From positions 4,410,996 through 4,474,995 of the forward strand of contig KK106982.1 in assembly GCA_000611775.1 (NCBI GenBank): a stretch of DNA of 64,000 nt, in the 5' to 3' direction. The DNA is from Umbilicaria muhlenbergii. Its lineage: Eukaryota; Ascomycota; Lecanoromycetes; Umbilicariales; Umbilicariaceae. This document shows, piece after piece, positions 34,108-46,614 of the stretch (position 1 is its first letter; each line of letters starts with the position of its first letter). The notes below the pieces were generated by a model. The model did no database searches. It saw only the letters and a program-made list of their open reading frames with translations, and had not been told where the DNA came from. The position numbers and the translations under genes are program-made.

Positions 34108-35819
34108 ATGACCTCGCGGAGCCAGGGTCGACATTATGGACGTTTCCAAGATCGATGGTACGATAGGTTGGCCACAGAAATCCGGCCTGTGCGGTTGGAA
34201 GGTGCCAACGTCATTATCTCGCTCTCGACCCATCCAAAAGATGTCCTCCTGGTCCATAATGCTATCCTGGAGTATTCGCCGTACTTCAAAACGGGTCTGA
34301 GCTACCGCTGGTCTACTAGTGGGAAGCAAATCAGCACAGACTCCCAACTTCCGGCCAAAGAGACAATAGTACACAAATATGGCTTAGTTCTTGACGGCGA
34401 TAAAGAGGGATATACGCTTGTCGGAAACGTAAGTGCTGCTCGAACAATTGAACCAGTATGAATCTAACCAGCCAATGAAATACAAAGTCTTCGCCTGACG
34501 AAGATCCAATCTGTGAAACAGATAAAGCGATCAGAGATACCTATCCGCCCTGGTTCGGATACAGTACCGGCAGCCATGAGTGTCAGCGGCATACAGTCCG
34601 CAAAACGGTGGATTTCCATCGGTCAACTTATTGTCAGTCAATGCCGTCGGACAACGACCTCCTATCTCCCTCACCGCTATGTTCAGCAAAAGCGCACCAA
34701 CACGCGGTGCGTGATCACAAGATACTTTTTGCGATGCTGTATCAGATTGATGTCAACCTCGACGGTCTTTTGGAAGACGATCTCGTCACCTGCGTAGCAA
34801 ATGTTGCTGCGTATGCGGAATATTATGGTTTGCTTCCCTTCGTTGCAAAGTATCTCGAACATGGGCTCCACCATCCTCATGCATACATGCATCGGCATAC
34901 CTTGGAACGACCGACATACTGGCTTGCCCTTGGATATATGCTTAGATCCGAAACAATATTTGCGGATGCACTACGGCACTTTGCGGGCGGCGATTGGATT
35001 CACTGCTTCGCGCGAAACAATCCTGATTGGCAAGATGTTATACTCCTGACCTACAAGAAGCAACTTGAGTTAGCCAGAAGCATTAGCCAGACAGACCACG
35101 CTCTTTACCGCCTGACGCTAGTCCCGGAATACTTTGGACCCCATAGTATTCATGCGACCCCACTCCGGTTCCAATTCCTGTCAGAGGAGAAAAAAGCCAA
35201 GAAGATTAAATCCGAAGAAGCCAAGGCTCGCTATCTTGCTCGCAAGACACTGGGTGATTGGTTAGCTGATACCGTGTTCAGCCCCCACCACAGCTGCACG
35301 GGGACCCCATATGCCATGTATCCCCAGCTCTTACGGCTGGCAACCAGCGGTGACATTAACGTCTTCGGCACCGAAGCTCCTTCCAGGCTGTCAACCATCT
35401 TCAACCTCAGGGTGGGACAAAGTAAGCGGCCACCACAGCAGGTGATCGAGATGGAGATGAGACGAGCCTTAAAGGAAGTCAAAGAGGTACTTGAGCGTCA
35501 TCTATTCTCCAAGAACTGCCCTCCCGCGCAATTGCAACCACAAGAAGAGGGTGAAATCATTGACAAGTACGAGAAACGGAAGTATTATCTTACGCACATG
35601 AGTATCGAAAGTGAGGAGATGCCATGGGTGAACGAAGATCCTTGGAGTCCCATCAAGCCCGACTTTGAGATCAAGGTTGCTTCGGAGGCTTGGCTGGAAC
35701 AGGTTGGGTTAGGACATCTCAAGTCGGAGATCGACGGTGACACAGGAGACGGCCATCTCCTGCTTTGTCCTTTCTCGATGTTTTCTGGCGGTCCGTGGCC
35801 GGCTCGAAACGTATGGTAG
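34108..35819 (+). CDS. BTB-like family member B (intact)
   Basis: Two exons, 34108-34428 and 34488-35819, intron 59 nt (phase 0), 550 aa. N-terminal part resembles a BTB/POZ fold: LEGANVIISLSTHPKDVLLV, AILEYSPYFKTGLSYRWS. The middle is helical: HQHAVRDHKILFAMLYQIDV, CVANVAAYAEYYGLLPFVAK, WLALGYMLRSETIFADALRH, and ARYLARKTLGDWLADTVFS. The C-terminal part carries MPWVNEDPWSP, shared with paralogue A (PWANEDPWEP) and partly with C. BTB folds serve as dimerisation modules and Cul3 adaptors, but without an added recognition domain no function can be stated. This is the only family copy in the window without a visible lesion. Families of this type are expanded in many Pezizomycotina; expression is unknown. 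Confidence 0.75.
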
Positions 35820-36495
35820 TTCTTAGCTTGAGGACCCTCTTTGGTAGTCTCATGAAGAAAGGAGATTTAGACATGCCAAGCGTACAATGGTAGAGTCCAG
35901 TGACTTTTCTAGATGGTACACAGTTCATGTGCCACACCCAGTGTGGCCACAAACCCCTCTTCGCCATCGAGTAACCAAGGCGGTCCCCTGCTGTGGCCAC
36001 GACATACTCTGACCTTTGACCCTACTCCTGTAGCCTGTGCGCGATTTCAGATACATGAGCGCTTGAATGGGTTGGACAAAGCCAGCTTGTTTTCTGTGAT
36101 GCCATTCAAGCATAGCTCTCATTGTAGAATTAGATGCCGAGAATCTACCCAGACGATGGGGGATTCCAGGTAGTTCCGACAACGCTGCTCACCATCGGAT
36201 TAGGTATGAGAGTAGCACGTGGCGGGTAGGTTGTGGGTACTCGTGCCTTAATGGACAATCCAAAGCTTAGCTATCGCTTATGCAGTGGGTCGCCTGGAAG
36301 GACCCCCCACGCCCCCGTGGCACCGCCTCGTCGTCATTAGACTTTGGCTGCGGTTGATGGCCGCGCAGGAAGCAGAGCACACTAACAGTCGTCAACACCG
36401 GAGACACTGTCAGCGCCGCCCACTTACTCTGGTATTTATCGGGTGCTCGCCATACTCCAGGTGCTGACTGTAGCGTCTTCACTCTCGTACTCAAC
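35820..36495. other. Intergenic, no gene recognised
   Basis: 676 bp between BTB-like gene B and the PX gene. Short antisense frames are not credible. Promoter of the PX gene expected at the right end. Confidence 0.45.
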
Positions 36496-39400
36496 ATGGT
36501 GGAGCTTACCAAAGGAATGCCAGTCAAAGCCTTGGATGGTACTGTACAGCCTCTGGGTGGTGCTACCAACATCATCCCAAAACCTGCAAACAACGGATCC
36601 ACTGAGTATGATCTGCCCAGGAGAGCAAAGCAGATCAGCACGTCTTCGAAGAACTCCATACCTCCAGCAGGTCAGATCTTGACCGGCAAGCAAGAACACT
36701 GTGGGTCAAGCTTTCCCCACACATCCGTGAGCAACCGACTGATTAAACCCTAGACCTCAAACGTGAGCTTATCTCGCAGCAAGTGACTTACGAAATCTCC
36801 GAGCTTGCCTCTCCCACAGCGCTACAAAGGTTTGGCGCTCCTTTCAGGTCTGAGTACGGGGAGGTAGCTCCGGTCGATTCTGATCTGCCAATACTACGGT
36901 TCATCTTTGTCCACCATGTTCGTAACTTCCCTTTCCTGGATCGGGCGAGGGAGAAGGAGTTTTGGCAGGACAAGCTGCAAGTGGTATGGACAGATCCAAC
37001 CCCCGTATAAAGCATGACGAGGCCAGAGGAACTGATTGCAACTAGTTTCTCGAGTCCTTCGCGAATAAGCACATCTCATCTTCCGAGGATCGACTCGAGG
37101 AGACGAAAAGGCGGAAGCTTGCCATGAAATCCGAGAAGTTAGTGGAGCTGATGATGGTTTCGGGCATACCCACAGCATCCGGCTATGAGGAGCGCATACG
37201 GTTTTCCGAGATGGAGGTGGTTGATAGAGGTGCCAATGATCAGGGCTTATTGGTAAACACGCCGGAAGGGAACATCATCAATGGATGGGACGTCAACGTT
37301 GCCGGTGTCCGGACGACATCAGTCAAGCGGACAGTGCGGTATCATCAGCATGCGGTGAGAGTGACGCAGCAAGAAATTTCGAGGTAAATACTGATAGCAT
37401 TCAGCAATTCTTGATCCGAGTGAAGCAGGCTGGTAAGCCTGATATCTACGTTGGTCGAAGATACGGCGAGTTCGCAAAACTGCACAAGCGCCTACGCATC
37501 GAACTACCAGGCAAAGTCCTACCTCCTCTACCCCGGAAGAACAAAAGCTCCACCCACTCAGCTTTCCTCAGCGTAGGTGGAGACGACGATGCGTCCTCGG
37601 TGTCGTCAGTCTCGACGCAAAACACTAGCCATGATGACGGTGGCTCCCTACGAGGTCTCGTCGGCATGGGTCATCGTCGTTCGGGATCCGCCCAGTCCAG
37701 TCGAGGCTCCCCTCGACCATCTGGCGAATTTGGAGCGGAGACGGTCGTACTCTACCGCGAGACGCAGCGAGTCTCCTTAAGGGCATTTCTACGGACCATC
37801 TTGCAAAACCAACAAGTAGCCGAATCCAAGGCTATGAGGGAGTTCCTGACCGCTGACCCCATAAAGAAGCTCAACGAGGAGGAGCTGGGTGATATCGAGC
37901 GACGGAAAGCTATGGACGAGAAGCGTATCGAGGAGCAAAAGCAGTTCTACGAAATCGCAAGGCAGAGAGCAAGAGAGCTTGATGTCTATATGGAGAGATT
38001 CAGAAGGGATATTGTCGAAAGCAGTATGTGAGGTTTAAAGATGTGAAAGATGGCCCATTTGACTAATAAGCGCCATAGATGGTCTCACTAAGCTCTTCAA
38101 GGAAATCAGAGAAAAGGACAAGATTGCCGATCTGAGCATGGAATACAAAAAGTTTGCAGAATTTCTGCGTATAGAGTCGGTGGAGCCCATGATCAGTGCA
38201 AGATTTTGTGCTAATAAGAACACAGAGTCGCAGCAACTATCTACCATCTCTTTCTCGCTGAGGACAACTCTCCTGAACTTTTCGCGCAGGCTAGACGGAT
38301 CCACTCCATGGTGCCTTACAGTGCCTTGAAGCAGGTCATACGCTTTGCCAATCCAGCAGCGGTAATGACAGGCGTTCTTGACCTCTTCCTCGCACAACCT
38401 TTCGGAGCCCGATCGTTGATGCAACGAGTGCTTGCTATGGCGCTCAATGATGGCATCAAGACTTTCCAAAAATCAATTGACTCATTAGTCCTGAAGATAG
38501 ACGATCCCATTCTTTGTGAGAAAATTAGAAAGTTCACCAATGCCGACGAAGAGACGAAGAACATTATTCGAAATGAAGCTGCAGAGGAAGACATTGACCT
38601 GATAGTTGTTATTTTAAGATCAGAACGCTTCTCTCCGGAATTGAGATCAGAACAGATTGGAAAAGTGTTCAATGCATACGTTGCGTGGAACAATGTCATC
38701 GAGAATGTAAGTCTAGTATATTTAAAAATGATGTCTTCGGCTGACAACCATAGGTCGACGAAGAGATGAAGCAAGGCGCCCAGCTATTCGCCTATCTAAA
38801 ACAACTTCTCAAGCTATACACACGACAGCGAGACAAGGCAATGATGCTCAGCATCATCGAAGAAGTAAGAGCCGCACCATCGCCCACTCCCACACCCCCA
38901 CCGATTCCAGTTACTAACCCTTTGCCAGCCCGTAACCCTCCAACTCTTCCGCGACCTCTTCACCATCTTCTATGAACCCCTCGTGCGCGTCTACAAATCC
39001 GCCAACGTCTACAACAGCGTCACCGACTTCTCCGCCTTCGCCGACGACATGTTCAGCACTGTCGAACGCGCCCAACGCCAAGACGTCTCCGCCGACCCAA
39101 ACCAAACCGTGCAATCCTTCATCGACCTCTGCGCCCGCCACGAAGACAACTTCTACAAATTCGTCCACGAAGTCCACATCCACGACAACGGTCTCTTCGG
39201 CCAACTGATGGGTTGGCTGGAGGGGATCCTCGAGTTTCTGAGACATGGACCTAAGGGCGGGAAATTGGATATGAATGCCTTGTTTCAGGGGGCCGTCGAT
39301 ATGAGACAGATTAATAAAGACCTCGCGATTCAGGAAATCAACGCCTTGGTTAAATGGCAGGAGGAAAGGAAGAAGTGGCATCAGGATAAAACCAGGCAGA

Positions 39401-39763
39401 AAATGGCCGCCGAGGGCGCGAACGCTAGTCTCGATCCCACGCCTGGGTCCACAACGTTCAGAAGTAGTGACTTCGGCTTGAACGAGGTCAGTCCCTCCCT
39501 CTCCTCTTTACCCTAACCCCACTAACAACTATCCCAACCCCCAGTCCGACCTGCAAGAACTCTCCTACCCCGACTCCGGCTCCGAAGACGAATCTTCCGC
39601 CGACGAAGACCTCGATCCCATCGTCGCGGAGCGGAAGAGGAGAGTTAAGAAGCAGAACCATCTGAGGCGGACGGCGGGCGAACCGGTCAAGCCGAAAGTG
39701 AGCGAGGTGTTGAAGTTGCAGCCGAGCTTTTTGGCCATGTTGAGGCAGGTTTTGGCGGATTAG
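36496..39763 (+). CDS. PX-domain protein with PX-associated and DUF3818 regions (YPR097W-like)
   Basis: Probable membrane-lipid-binding protein; yeast YPR097W (Lec1) of this architecture affects ergosterol distribution. Nine exons: 36496-36700, 36754-36983, 37046-37354, 37405-38023, 38079-38175, 38226-38706, 38754-38864, 38929-39486, 39545-39763; introns 47-64 nt; 942 aa with frame kept at every junction. Residues 65-150 form the PX-associated N-terminal domain (YLKRELISQQVTYEISELAS, FVHHVRNFPFLDRAREKEFW). The PX domain (about 235-400) includes RTVRYHQHAQFLIRVKQAG, RRYGEFAKLHKRLRIELPGK (Arg-Arg-Tyr-x-Glu-Phe phosphoinositide motif), a Ser-rich insertion, and FLRTILQNQQVAESKAMREF. The DUF3818 region covers the second half (NGLTKLFKEIREKDKIADLS, ALNDGIKTFQKSIDSLVLKI, FRDLFTIFYEPLVRVYKSAN, LFGQLMGWLEGILEFLRHGP). 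The tail is acidic, then basic. Confidence 0.92.
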
Positions 39764-40133
39764 GATGAGGATTGAGTGGAGGTGGGACGTGGGATGCGAT
39801 GGGATTCTGACGGCTAGGTGTTAAGTCGGCTAGGCGTATGAAGTAGCAATACAGGGAGATTCATATAGGGGATGGGGGTGGGCATTTGTGTAGTATGTAC
39901 GTTGCGTGACGTTACGAAGACTACGAGCATGGCATATAGACTTGGCGCGGTACGAAGCCCGCATAATACTCGAGCAGACCAGCAAAGGCACAGCATACCA
40001 GCAACTTTATTTCATAAAGAAGTTATAATCATCAGACTACCATACTATGTACATCTCAATCCCCCACACCCGCTATCAAACGCCCTCCCCTTCCCTCCTC
40101 TCCCATCCTCTCCACAACCTCCCCCACCCTACT
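39764..40133. other. Convergent 3' flanks of PX gene and SDH1
   Basis: 370 bp between two stop codons that face each other; expected to contain both 3' UTRs. No gene seen. Confidence 0.5.
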
Positions 40134-42368
40134 CTAATAAGTCCTCTTAAACGGCGGGACAGCCTTACACTCACTCTCATCCAACGTCGTCCCCACCACC
40201 TTCCTATACCCCAACTGGGTCTCTCCCTGCGGTCTCTTCTGCCACGTAAGCGTATGTTTCATCCACTCCTTATCATCCCTATCCGGGAAATCCTCCCGCG
40301 CGTGCGCCCCCCTGCTCTCCTTCCGATTCGCCGCCGCCTCTGCAGTCTGCACCGCGCACGTCAACAGATTCCGCAACTCGAGCGTCTCAACAAGATCGCT
40401 GTTCCAAATCATGCTGCGATCCTTGGTGCCCACTTGCGGGAACGAGGCGTCGATCTCTTTGATCTTGCGCAACCCCTCGTCGAGGGATTCCTGCGTGCGG
40501 AAGACGGAGACGTCCGTCTGCATGACCTTCTGCATGGCGCTGCGGATGTCGTTTGTAGTCTTCGGCCCGGAGGCGGTGCGGACGGTGTCGAGCACGGAGA
40601 TGGAGTCGGCGCCGGCGTCGGCGCGGATGGGCTTGTGCGGCATGTTGGGGGAGAAGTTGTCGCGCACGGTGTGGGAGACGGCGCGGCCGAAGACGATGAG
40701 GTCGAGCAGGGAGTTGGCGCCGAGGCGGTTGGCGCCGTGGACGGAGACGCAGGCGGCTTCGCCGCAGGCGAAGAGGCCGGGCACGACTTGGTCGTTGCCG
40801 CCGGCGTCTTGGGTGATGACTTCGCCCGTGTATTTGGTGGGGATGCCGCCCATGTTGTAGTGGACGGTGGGGAGGACCGGGATGGGTTGTTTGCGCACGT
40901 CAACTCCGGAGAAGATGGAGGCGGTTTCGGAGATGCCTGGTAGACGCTCGTGAAGAACCTCGGGTGGGAGATGGCTGAGTTGGAGGTAGATGTGGTCTTT
41001 GTCCGGACCGACACCACGACCTTCTCGGATCTCCATTGTCATGGAACGGGAGACGACGTCTCGACTGGCGAGATCCTTGGCAGTCGGTGCATACCTCTCC
41101 ATGAACCGCTCGCCCTCTGAGTTCAGCAGGTATCCACCCTCGCCTCGGGAACCCTCAGTGATCAGGCAGCCTGCGCCGTAGATACCAGTGGGGTGGAATT
41201 GAACGAATTCCAGATCCTGATTTGGTAGACCGGCTCGAGCCACCATTGCCATTCCATCACCAGTGCAAGTGTGTGCGGAGGTGCAGCTGAAGTATGCTCG
41301 TCCGTATCCTCCAGTAGCCAGGACAGTGTTGTGCGCGCGGAAGCGGTGCAGTGTGCCGTCTTCTTGGTTGTATGCAATGACACCCTTGCATTCGCCATCC
41401 TCCATGATTAAATCCAAAGCGAAGTATTCAATGAAGTAATTCGTATTGTGGCGCAACGATTGGCCGTAGAGAGTGTGGAGAAGGGCGTGACCCGTTCGAT
41501 CAGCGGCAGCGCAGCATCGATATGCTTGTCCACCCTTTCCAAACTTCTGTGATTGTCCACCAAAGGCTCGCTGGTAGCTGTAACCAATGTCAATACTTGC
41601 CGACCAAAGTCATAAAGTTCTCAGCTTACATCTTGCCATCCTCTGTTCGCGAGAAGGGGCAACCGTAGTTTTCCAATTCGATGACACTCTGCGGAGCCTC
41701 TCTTGCCATGTAATGGATAGCATCCTGGTCACCTAGCCAGTCCGAGCCTTTCACGGTGTCGTACATGTGCCACCGCCAGTCGTCCTCGTGCATACTACGT
41801 TATCGAGCAATCAGCGTCTGGCATCCCAACCTAAAAATTCGTATATAGGGAGCAGACGTACTTTCCCAGCGCAGCATTGATACCACCCTGAGCGGCTACC
41901 GTGTGACTTCTTGTGGGAAACAGCTTCGATATACAGGCCGTGTTGAACCCCGCCTCGGCCAGACCGAATGCGGCTCGTAGACCAGATCCCCCAGCACCAA
42001 CGACGATCGCATCATATTCGTGATCCTACCAATCTGATCAGCACGACAACATCAGTTTGCTGTGAACAAGCTAAGCTCACAATGACAGGGTATTTGTTGC
42101 TAACGAAGGGCGAGGCTTCTTTCGCGCGCAGTGGCTGGTTGGCGATAATCCGTGCTGGTTAGCATGTTAGCAAAGCTACTGCTTGAATGTTTCTGACTGA
42201 AGTCGTACCAGCAGGCCGAGTGGAAGAGAATAGTCGGCTGTGTCTCGCCGCCTTCGATAACTACCAGAGAGTCACGTCAGTGCCGTGCCCCTCGGTGGCG
42301 TGTTGCCGCGGAGGTCTCCCACTCACCTTGGGAGCAGACACAAAGCTCCTCAGGCCTAGGGAACTCAT
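40134..42368 (-). CDS. SDH1: Succinate dehydrogenase flavoprotein subunit, mitochondrial
   Basis: Catalytic subunit of complex II; oxidises succinate to fumarate in the mitochondrial matrix and passes electrons to the iron-sulphur subunit. Six exons: 42327-42368, 42209-42260, 42081-42154, 41862-42025, 41630-41794, 40134-41577; 646 aa. The first three exons encode an Arg/Ser-rich presequence ([31 protein letters not shown]) without acidic residues, fitting a mitochondrial targeting peptide. The FAD dinucleotide fold is [15 protein letters not shown] (about 62-76); the covalent-FAD His97 lies in [15 protein letters not shown]. Active-site segments [36 protein letters not shown] and [20 protein letters not shown] are all present. 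The C-terminus ends [12 protein letters not shown]. Introns crowd the 5' part, while exon 6 holds three quarters of the gene. Confidence 0.96.
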
Positions 42369-42768
42369 GTTGACCAGTATCAAAGTGTATCACTGGGTTT
42401 GAAGGGGAATTGAAGGCCTGGAGGAGATGAGAGGCGTGCCCTTGGGAGAGTTCTTGAGGTTGAAAGTCAACCTCGAGTGGTGAGATAATCCACGCTAAGG
42501 AATGGCGCCGGACCGAGGCCAGCCAGCCTTATGGGTGCCGCGGTGAATCTGCCAGCCAATCGAATCATTCCGTGTGTTATGGAAGTCATGACGGTCACGA
42601 CTAATGGGGCGAATTCAGATGACCGTTTGATAGCTCTTTGAACTTCCAGAGCGTCGGTGGCAATACTACACCATGACGATCTAGACTCTCAACGCTATAT
42701 ATGATACACAAGGCTCTGTTCCATCCCATGCAACGCTGTGTCCCAGCCCTGCGCCGTGCTTGCCAGCT
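42369..42768. promoter_or_regulatory. SDH1 promoter region and RPT1 3' flank
   Basis: 400 bp between the SDH1 start (minus) and the RPT1 stop (minus). The two genes are tandem, so this must hold the RPT1 terminator and the SDH1 promoter. CCAATCG occurs at about 42556-42562, a possible CCAAT site; respiratory genes are classic Hap targets. Confidence 0.35.
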
Positions 42769-44312
42769 CTAATTATACTGCATATACGCCGCTGTCGAGT
42801 TGAACTTGAGATTACCCTTGATGACTTTGTCAACGGCGGCAAGGAAGTCCTTCTCCGTAGCCACCTTCCTCCTTGCACGTATAGCGAACATGCCTGCCTC
42901 GGTGGCAACACTCCGCAGCTCTGCTCCCGTAGAGTTGGGACAGAGCCGCGAGATCAACTCCCATCGAATGTCGCGCTCCACCGACATGCTCTTCGCATGA
43001 ATACGTAGGATGTTTGCTCGACCCTCTAGGTCCGGTAACGAGAACTCGATTTTTCGGTCAATTCGTCCTGGTCGCATGAGGGCTGGGTCAAGAGTGGATG
43101 GTCTGTTGGTGGCGAACATCACTTTGATGTTTCCTCGTGAGTCGAACCCATCGAGCTGTGTGATCAGCTCTAACATCGTCCTCTGAACCTCATTATCCCC
43201 GCCCGCGCCATCATCAAATCGAGCACCCCCAATAGCGTCGATTTCGTCGAAGAAAATGATGCAGGCTTTCTTGGTTCTAGCCATCTCAAATAGTTCACGA
43301 ACCATTCTTGCACCCTCTCCAACGTACTTCTGCACAAGTTCACTTCCGATGACCCGAATGAAAGTGGCGTCGGTTCTGTTAGCAACCGCTCTTGCGCACA
43401 GCGTTTTGCCGGTACCTGGCGGTCCATAGAGTAGGGCACCTTTTGGAGGATCGATTCCGAGGTTGACGAATCGTTCGGGTGATAGGAGTGGCATTTCCAC
43501 TACTTCTCGTAGCTTCTCGATTTGATCCTTACATCCTCCGACGTCCCCATACGTAACGTCCGGCTTGTCCTCCACTGTCATCATCGTGACGCTCGGGTCG
43601 ATTTTTGGCGGTAGAGGAAGTAGAATCTCGTATTTGTTCCGGTCGACACTAGATCTTTGGTTAGACAGATGTTCATCCAAGCACCAGTGAAACTGCGTAC
43701 CCAACACGCATTCCTTCCTCGATATCTGTCGGACTGACTCTCTCGCCTAGCTTGACCACGAATTTCGCTATCTGCTTGACGTTGATAACGTACTTGCTCT
43801 TTTCCGAATCTTTCTCGTCCTGAATGATTTTCGTACATCTCGCTACTTGTAGAGGATGATCCTCCTGCATCCGTTGTCGATCTGCAGCAATATCCCATAG
43901 ATGTGGAGGGGCGAGCCCAGTATCTGATTCCTGGAAGGCTTTAGTAATAGTAAAGCGTGACATGTATCGATGAGGTATACCTTAACACCTGCGGATGACA
44001 TTAGCTTCAACAAAACCCATCGGTAGCTATGGGAAGAGACTGACCTATCTTCTCGTTGACGCTGGTCTGCTTCTCTTTGATTTGCTTTTCCAGTCTCTTC
44101 AAACCCGCAGCGTAAGGCGCGGCACCATATGTCTTTAGTACTTGTATATCCCTACGGAAAGACTGAAGTCAACAAGCCGAATCTACGTACCATCTCCACA
44201 GCTATTTGTACACATACTCGTCTGTCAGTGGAGTAATCTTCTTCTCTGGCTCCTCATCATCCGCAAACTCCTTCTTGTACTTCTCCCAGTTCTGGCCCGT
44301 TGCGCTAGGCAT
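42769..44312 (-). CDS. RPT1: 26S proteasome regulatory ATPase Rpt1
   Basis: One of six AAA ATPases of the proteasome base that unfold substrates and open the core gate. Five exons: 44218-44312, 44045-44151, 43981-43988, 43701-43930, 42769-43648; 439 aa. Exon 3 is a micro-exon of eight bases that completes GVK in [19 protein letters not shown], an invariant Rpt1 segment, so the splice model is firmly constrained. Diagnostic parts: the N-terminus [20 protein letters not shown], an OB-domain ([18 protein letters not shown]), Walker A GPPGTGKT (about 222-229), Walker [13 protein letters not shown], the sensor/arginine-finger region [20 protein letters not shown] and the SRH. The C-terminus AAYMQYN is typical for Rpt1. 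It is divergent with CCT4, with 413 bp between the two starts. Confidence 0.96.
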
Positions 44313-44725
44313 TGCAGTGGGTGAGGTTTCCCGAAGGAGTGGCTATGTGAACGTGGGGTGGTGCTTTGGGTTCGAGCCAAGAGAGGAGACGAGGAAAAGG
44401 GATGGTGGCTACACGAGGGCCGTGAAAGGATGACAAGGAACCCGGGAAATGGAGGCTGATTGGTATATCGATGAGGAGTGAGCTGGTAGTTGATGTTTAG
44501 AAGAAGACGATGTATGTAATCGAGCGATGAACAGAGGTCGGAGGCAAGCTCTCGGCTCGTGCCGAAGCTACAGTAGCGGCGCGACTTCAGAAATTCGGGA
44601 CGACGCGACTCAAAATTACAGCAAGCAGGTAGCATTATCACCGTTCGCGTTCAACGTCCAGTTGTCAGTAAAACCAAGAACCCTGAAGTCTCTCATACAA
44701 TCTACGACAGTCATAGTATTTCAAG
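44313..44725. promoter_or_regulatory. Divergent promoter region RPT1 / CCT4
   Basis: 413 bp between two ATGs of protein-quality-control genes on opposite strands. Both promoters must be here. I see no obvious heat-shock element array, TATA box or gene. Confidence 0.5.
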
Positions 44726-46487
44726 ATGGCGACTACGCTGAGTGCCGGCGGCAACTCTGGCAATAATGCGTTCAAGGACAAGGAGAAGCCCATGGCAGTA
44801 CGGAATGCGAACATTATGGCAGCAAGAGCGGTTGCAGATGCTATCAGAACGTCACTCGGTCCTAGAGGCATGGACAAGATGATACAAACCGGCAAGGGAG
44901 AGACAATTATAACCAACGACGGCAACACCATGCTGAAAGATATGGCTGTGATGCATCCAGCTGCCAAGATGCTGGTAGATTTGAGCACTGCTCAGGACGT
45001 TGAGGCGGGGGACGGCACAACTTCAGTGGTGGTAATCGCAGGAAGTCTACTTGGAGCTGCAGACAGATTACTTGCAAAAGGTACGGCGCGATGCAAGCCA
45101 GTTTATCAAACCACGAATTGACATTGTTCAAGGCATACATCCTACGGTCATTTCCGAATCTTTCCAACGAGCAGCAGCAGCCGCAGTTGAAGTTCTGCAC
45201 GACATGTCACAAAAGATCTCCCTTTCAGACCGGCCTACTCTCCTACAAGCTGCCTCTACATCGCTATCCTCCAAAATCGTCTCACAACACTCAAATCTCC
45301 TAGGGCCCATGGCCGTGGACGCGGTACTAAAGACCATCGATCCGAAAACTGCCGACAACGTCGACTTAAAGAACATAAGAATCATCAAAAAAGTTGGCGG
45401 AACCATAGAAGACTGTGAGATGATCGATGGATTGGTACTAAATCAACAAGTCATCAAGAGCGGTGGTGGCCCTGCAAGAATAGAAAAGGCGAAGATAGGG
45501 TTGATACAATTTCAGCTGAGCCCCCCCAAACCAGACGTAAGCAGAAGTAATGCTGCATGTTGTTCCTTCGCTGATTTCGTGTAGATGGAGAACCAAATCG
45601 TTGTCAACGACTACCGGCAAATGGATAAGATATTGAAGGAGGAACGCACATATTTGCTAAATATGGTCAAGAAGATCAAGAAAGCAAAGTGCAACGTCTT
45701 ACTGATCCAGAAGTCGATTCTACGTGATGCTGTAAATGATCTCAGTCTACATTTCCTCGCCAAACTCAACATTCTTGCCGTCAAAGACATCGAAAGAGAC
45801 GAGGTCGAGTTTATTTGTAGGGTATGATCTTTCTCCTCCTTAGCCGGAAACTTGAGCACCCCTAACTTTTTGCAGAGCACTGGCTGTAAACCAATAGCAG
45901 ACATCGATTCATTTACCGAAGACAAGCTTGGCTCAGCGGAGCTCATCGAAGAAGTCCAAGCCTCCGGCTCTCGCATAGTCAAAGTGACTGGAGTAACGCA
46001 CAAGGGCGCAGGACAGACCGTCTCGATAGTCTGCCGCGGCGCCAACTCCCTCATTCTTGACGAAGCTGAACGAAGTCTTCATGATGCTCTATGCGTGATA
46101 CGGTGCTTAGTCAAGAAGAAAGCCTTAATCGCCGGTGGAGGAGCGCCTGAAATCGCCATTGCCCAAGCCCTCAGTCACAAGTCGAGGAGTCTCACGGGAA
46201 CAGAAGCCATATGTTGGAAAGCGTTCGCGGATGCTATGGAGGTTATACCGACGACGCTGGCGGAGAACGCAGGGTTGAACAGCATCAAGGTGGTTACGGA
46301 TCTGAGACATAGGCATGAGTTTGGAGAGAAGAATGCGGGAGTCAGCATACGGAGTGGTGGAGTGAAGAACAACATCGCGGACGAGAACGTGTTGCAGCCG
46401 CTATTAGTGAGCACGAGCGCGGTGGAGTTGGCGGCGGAAACGGTGAAGATGATTCTCAGGATAGATGACATCGCCTTATCACGGTAG
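44726..46487 (+). CDS. CCT4: Chaperonin TRiC/CCT subunit delta
   Basis: Subunit of the cytosolic double-ring group II chaperonin that folds actin, tubulin and WD40 proteins with ATP. Four exons: 44726-45080, 45133-45536, 45585-45821, 45876-46487 (introns 52, 48 and 54 nt), 535 aa, the expected length. Signature segments are [31 protein letters not shown], the ATP site [11 protein letters not shown] (GDGTTS at about 95-100), [15 protein letters not shown] across the first junction, [52 protein letters not shown] and the C-terminal equatorial part with [16 protein letters not shown] and MILRIDDI. All junctions keep frame. The gene converges with TMA22, with 127 bp between stops. Confidence 0.96.
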
Positions 46488-46614
46488 TTTGCCTAGATAG
46501 AGAGCAATAGCAAGCTTATCTGGCCATATTATCCGCGAGGAAGACCATCTCATCGTGCAAGAAACCCGTCAAAGTATCAAGACACATTAGAATTCCAATC
46601 AAGTTGCAGCCAAC

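Noticed and set aside
40409-41017. Long antisense and shifted frames across SDH1, hapB and kinesin
   Set aside because: They are shadows of high-GC coding sequence and have biased, repetitive composition without domain similarity.
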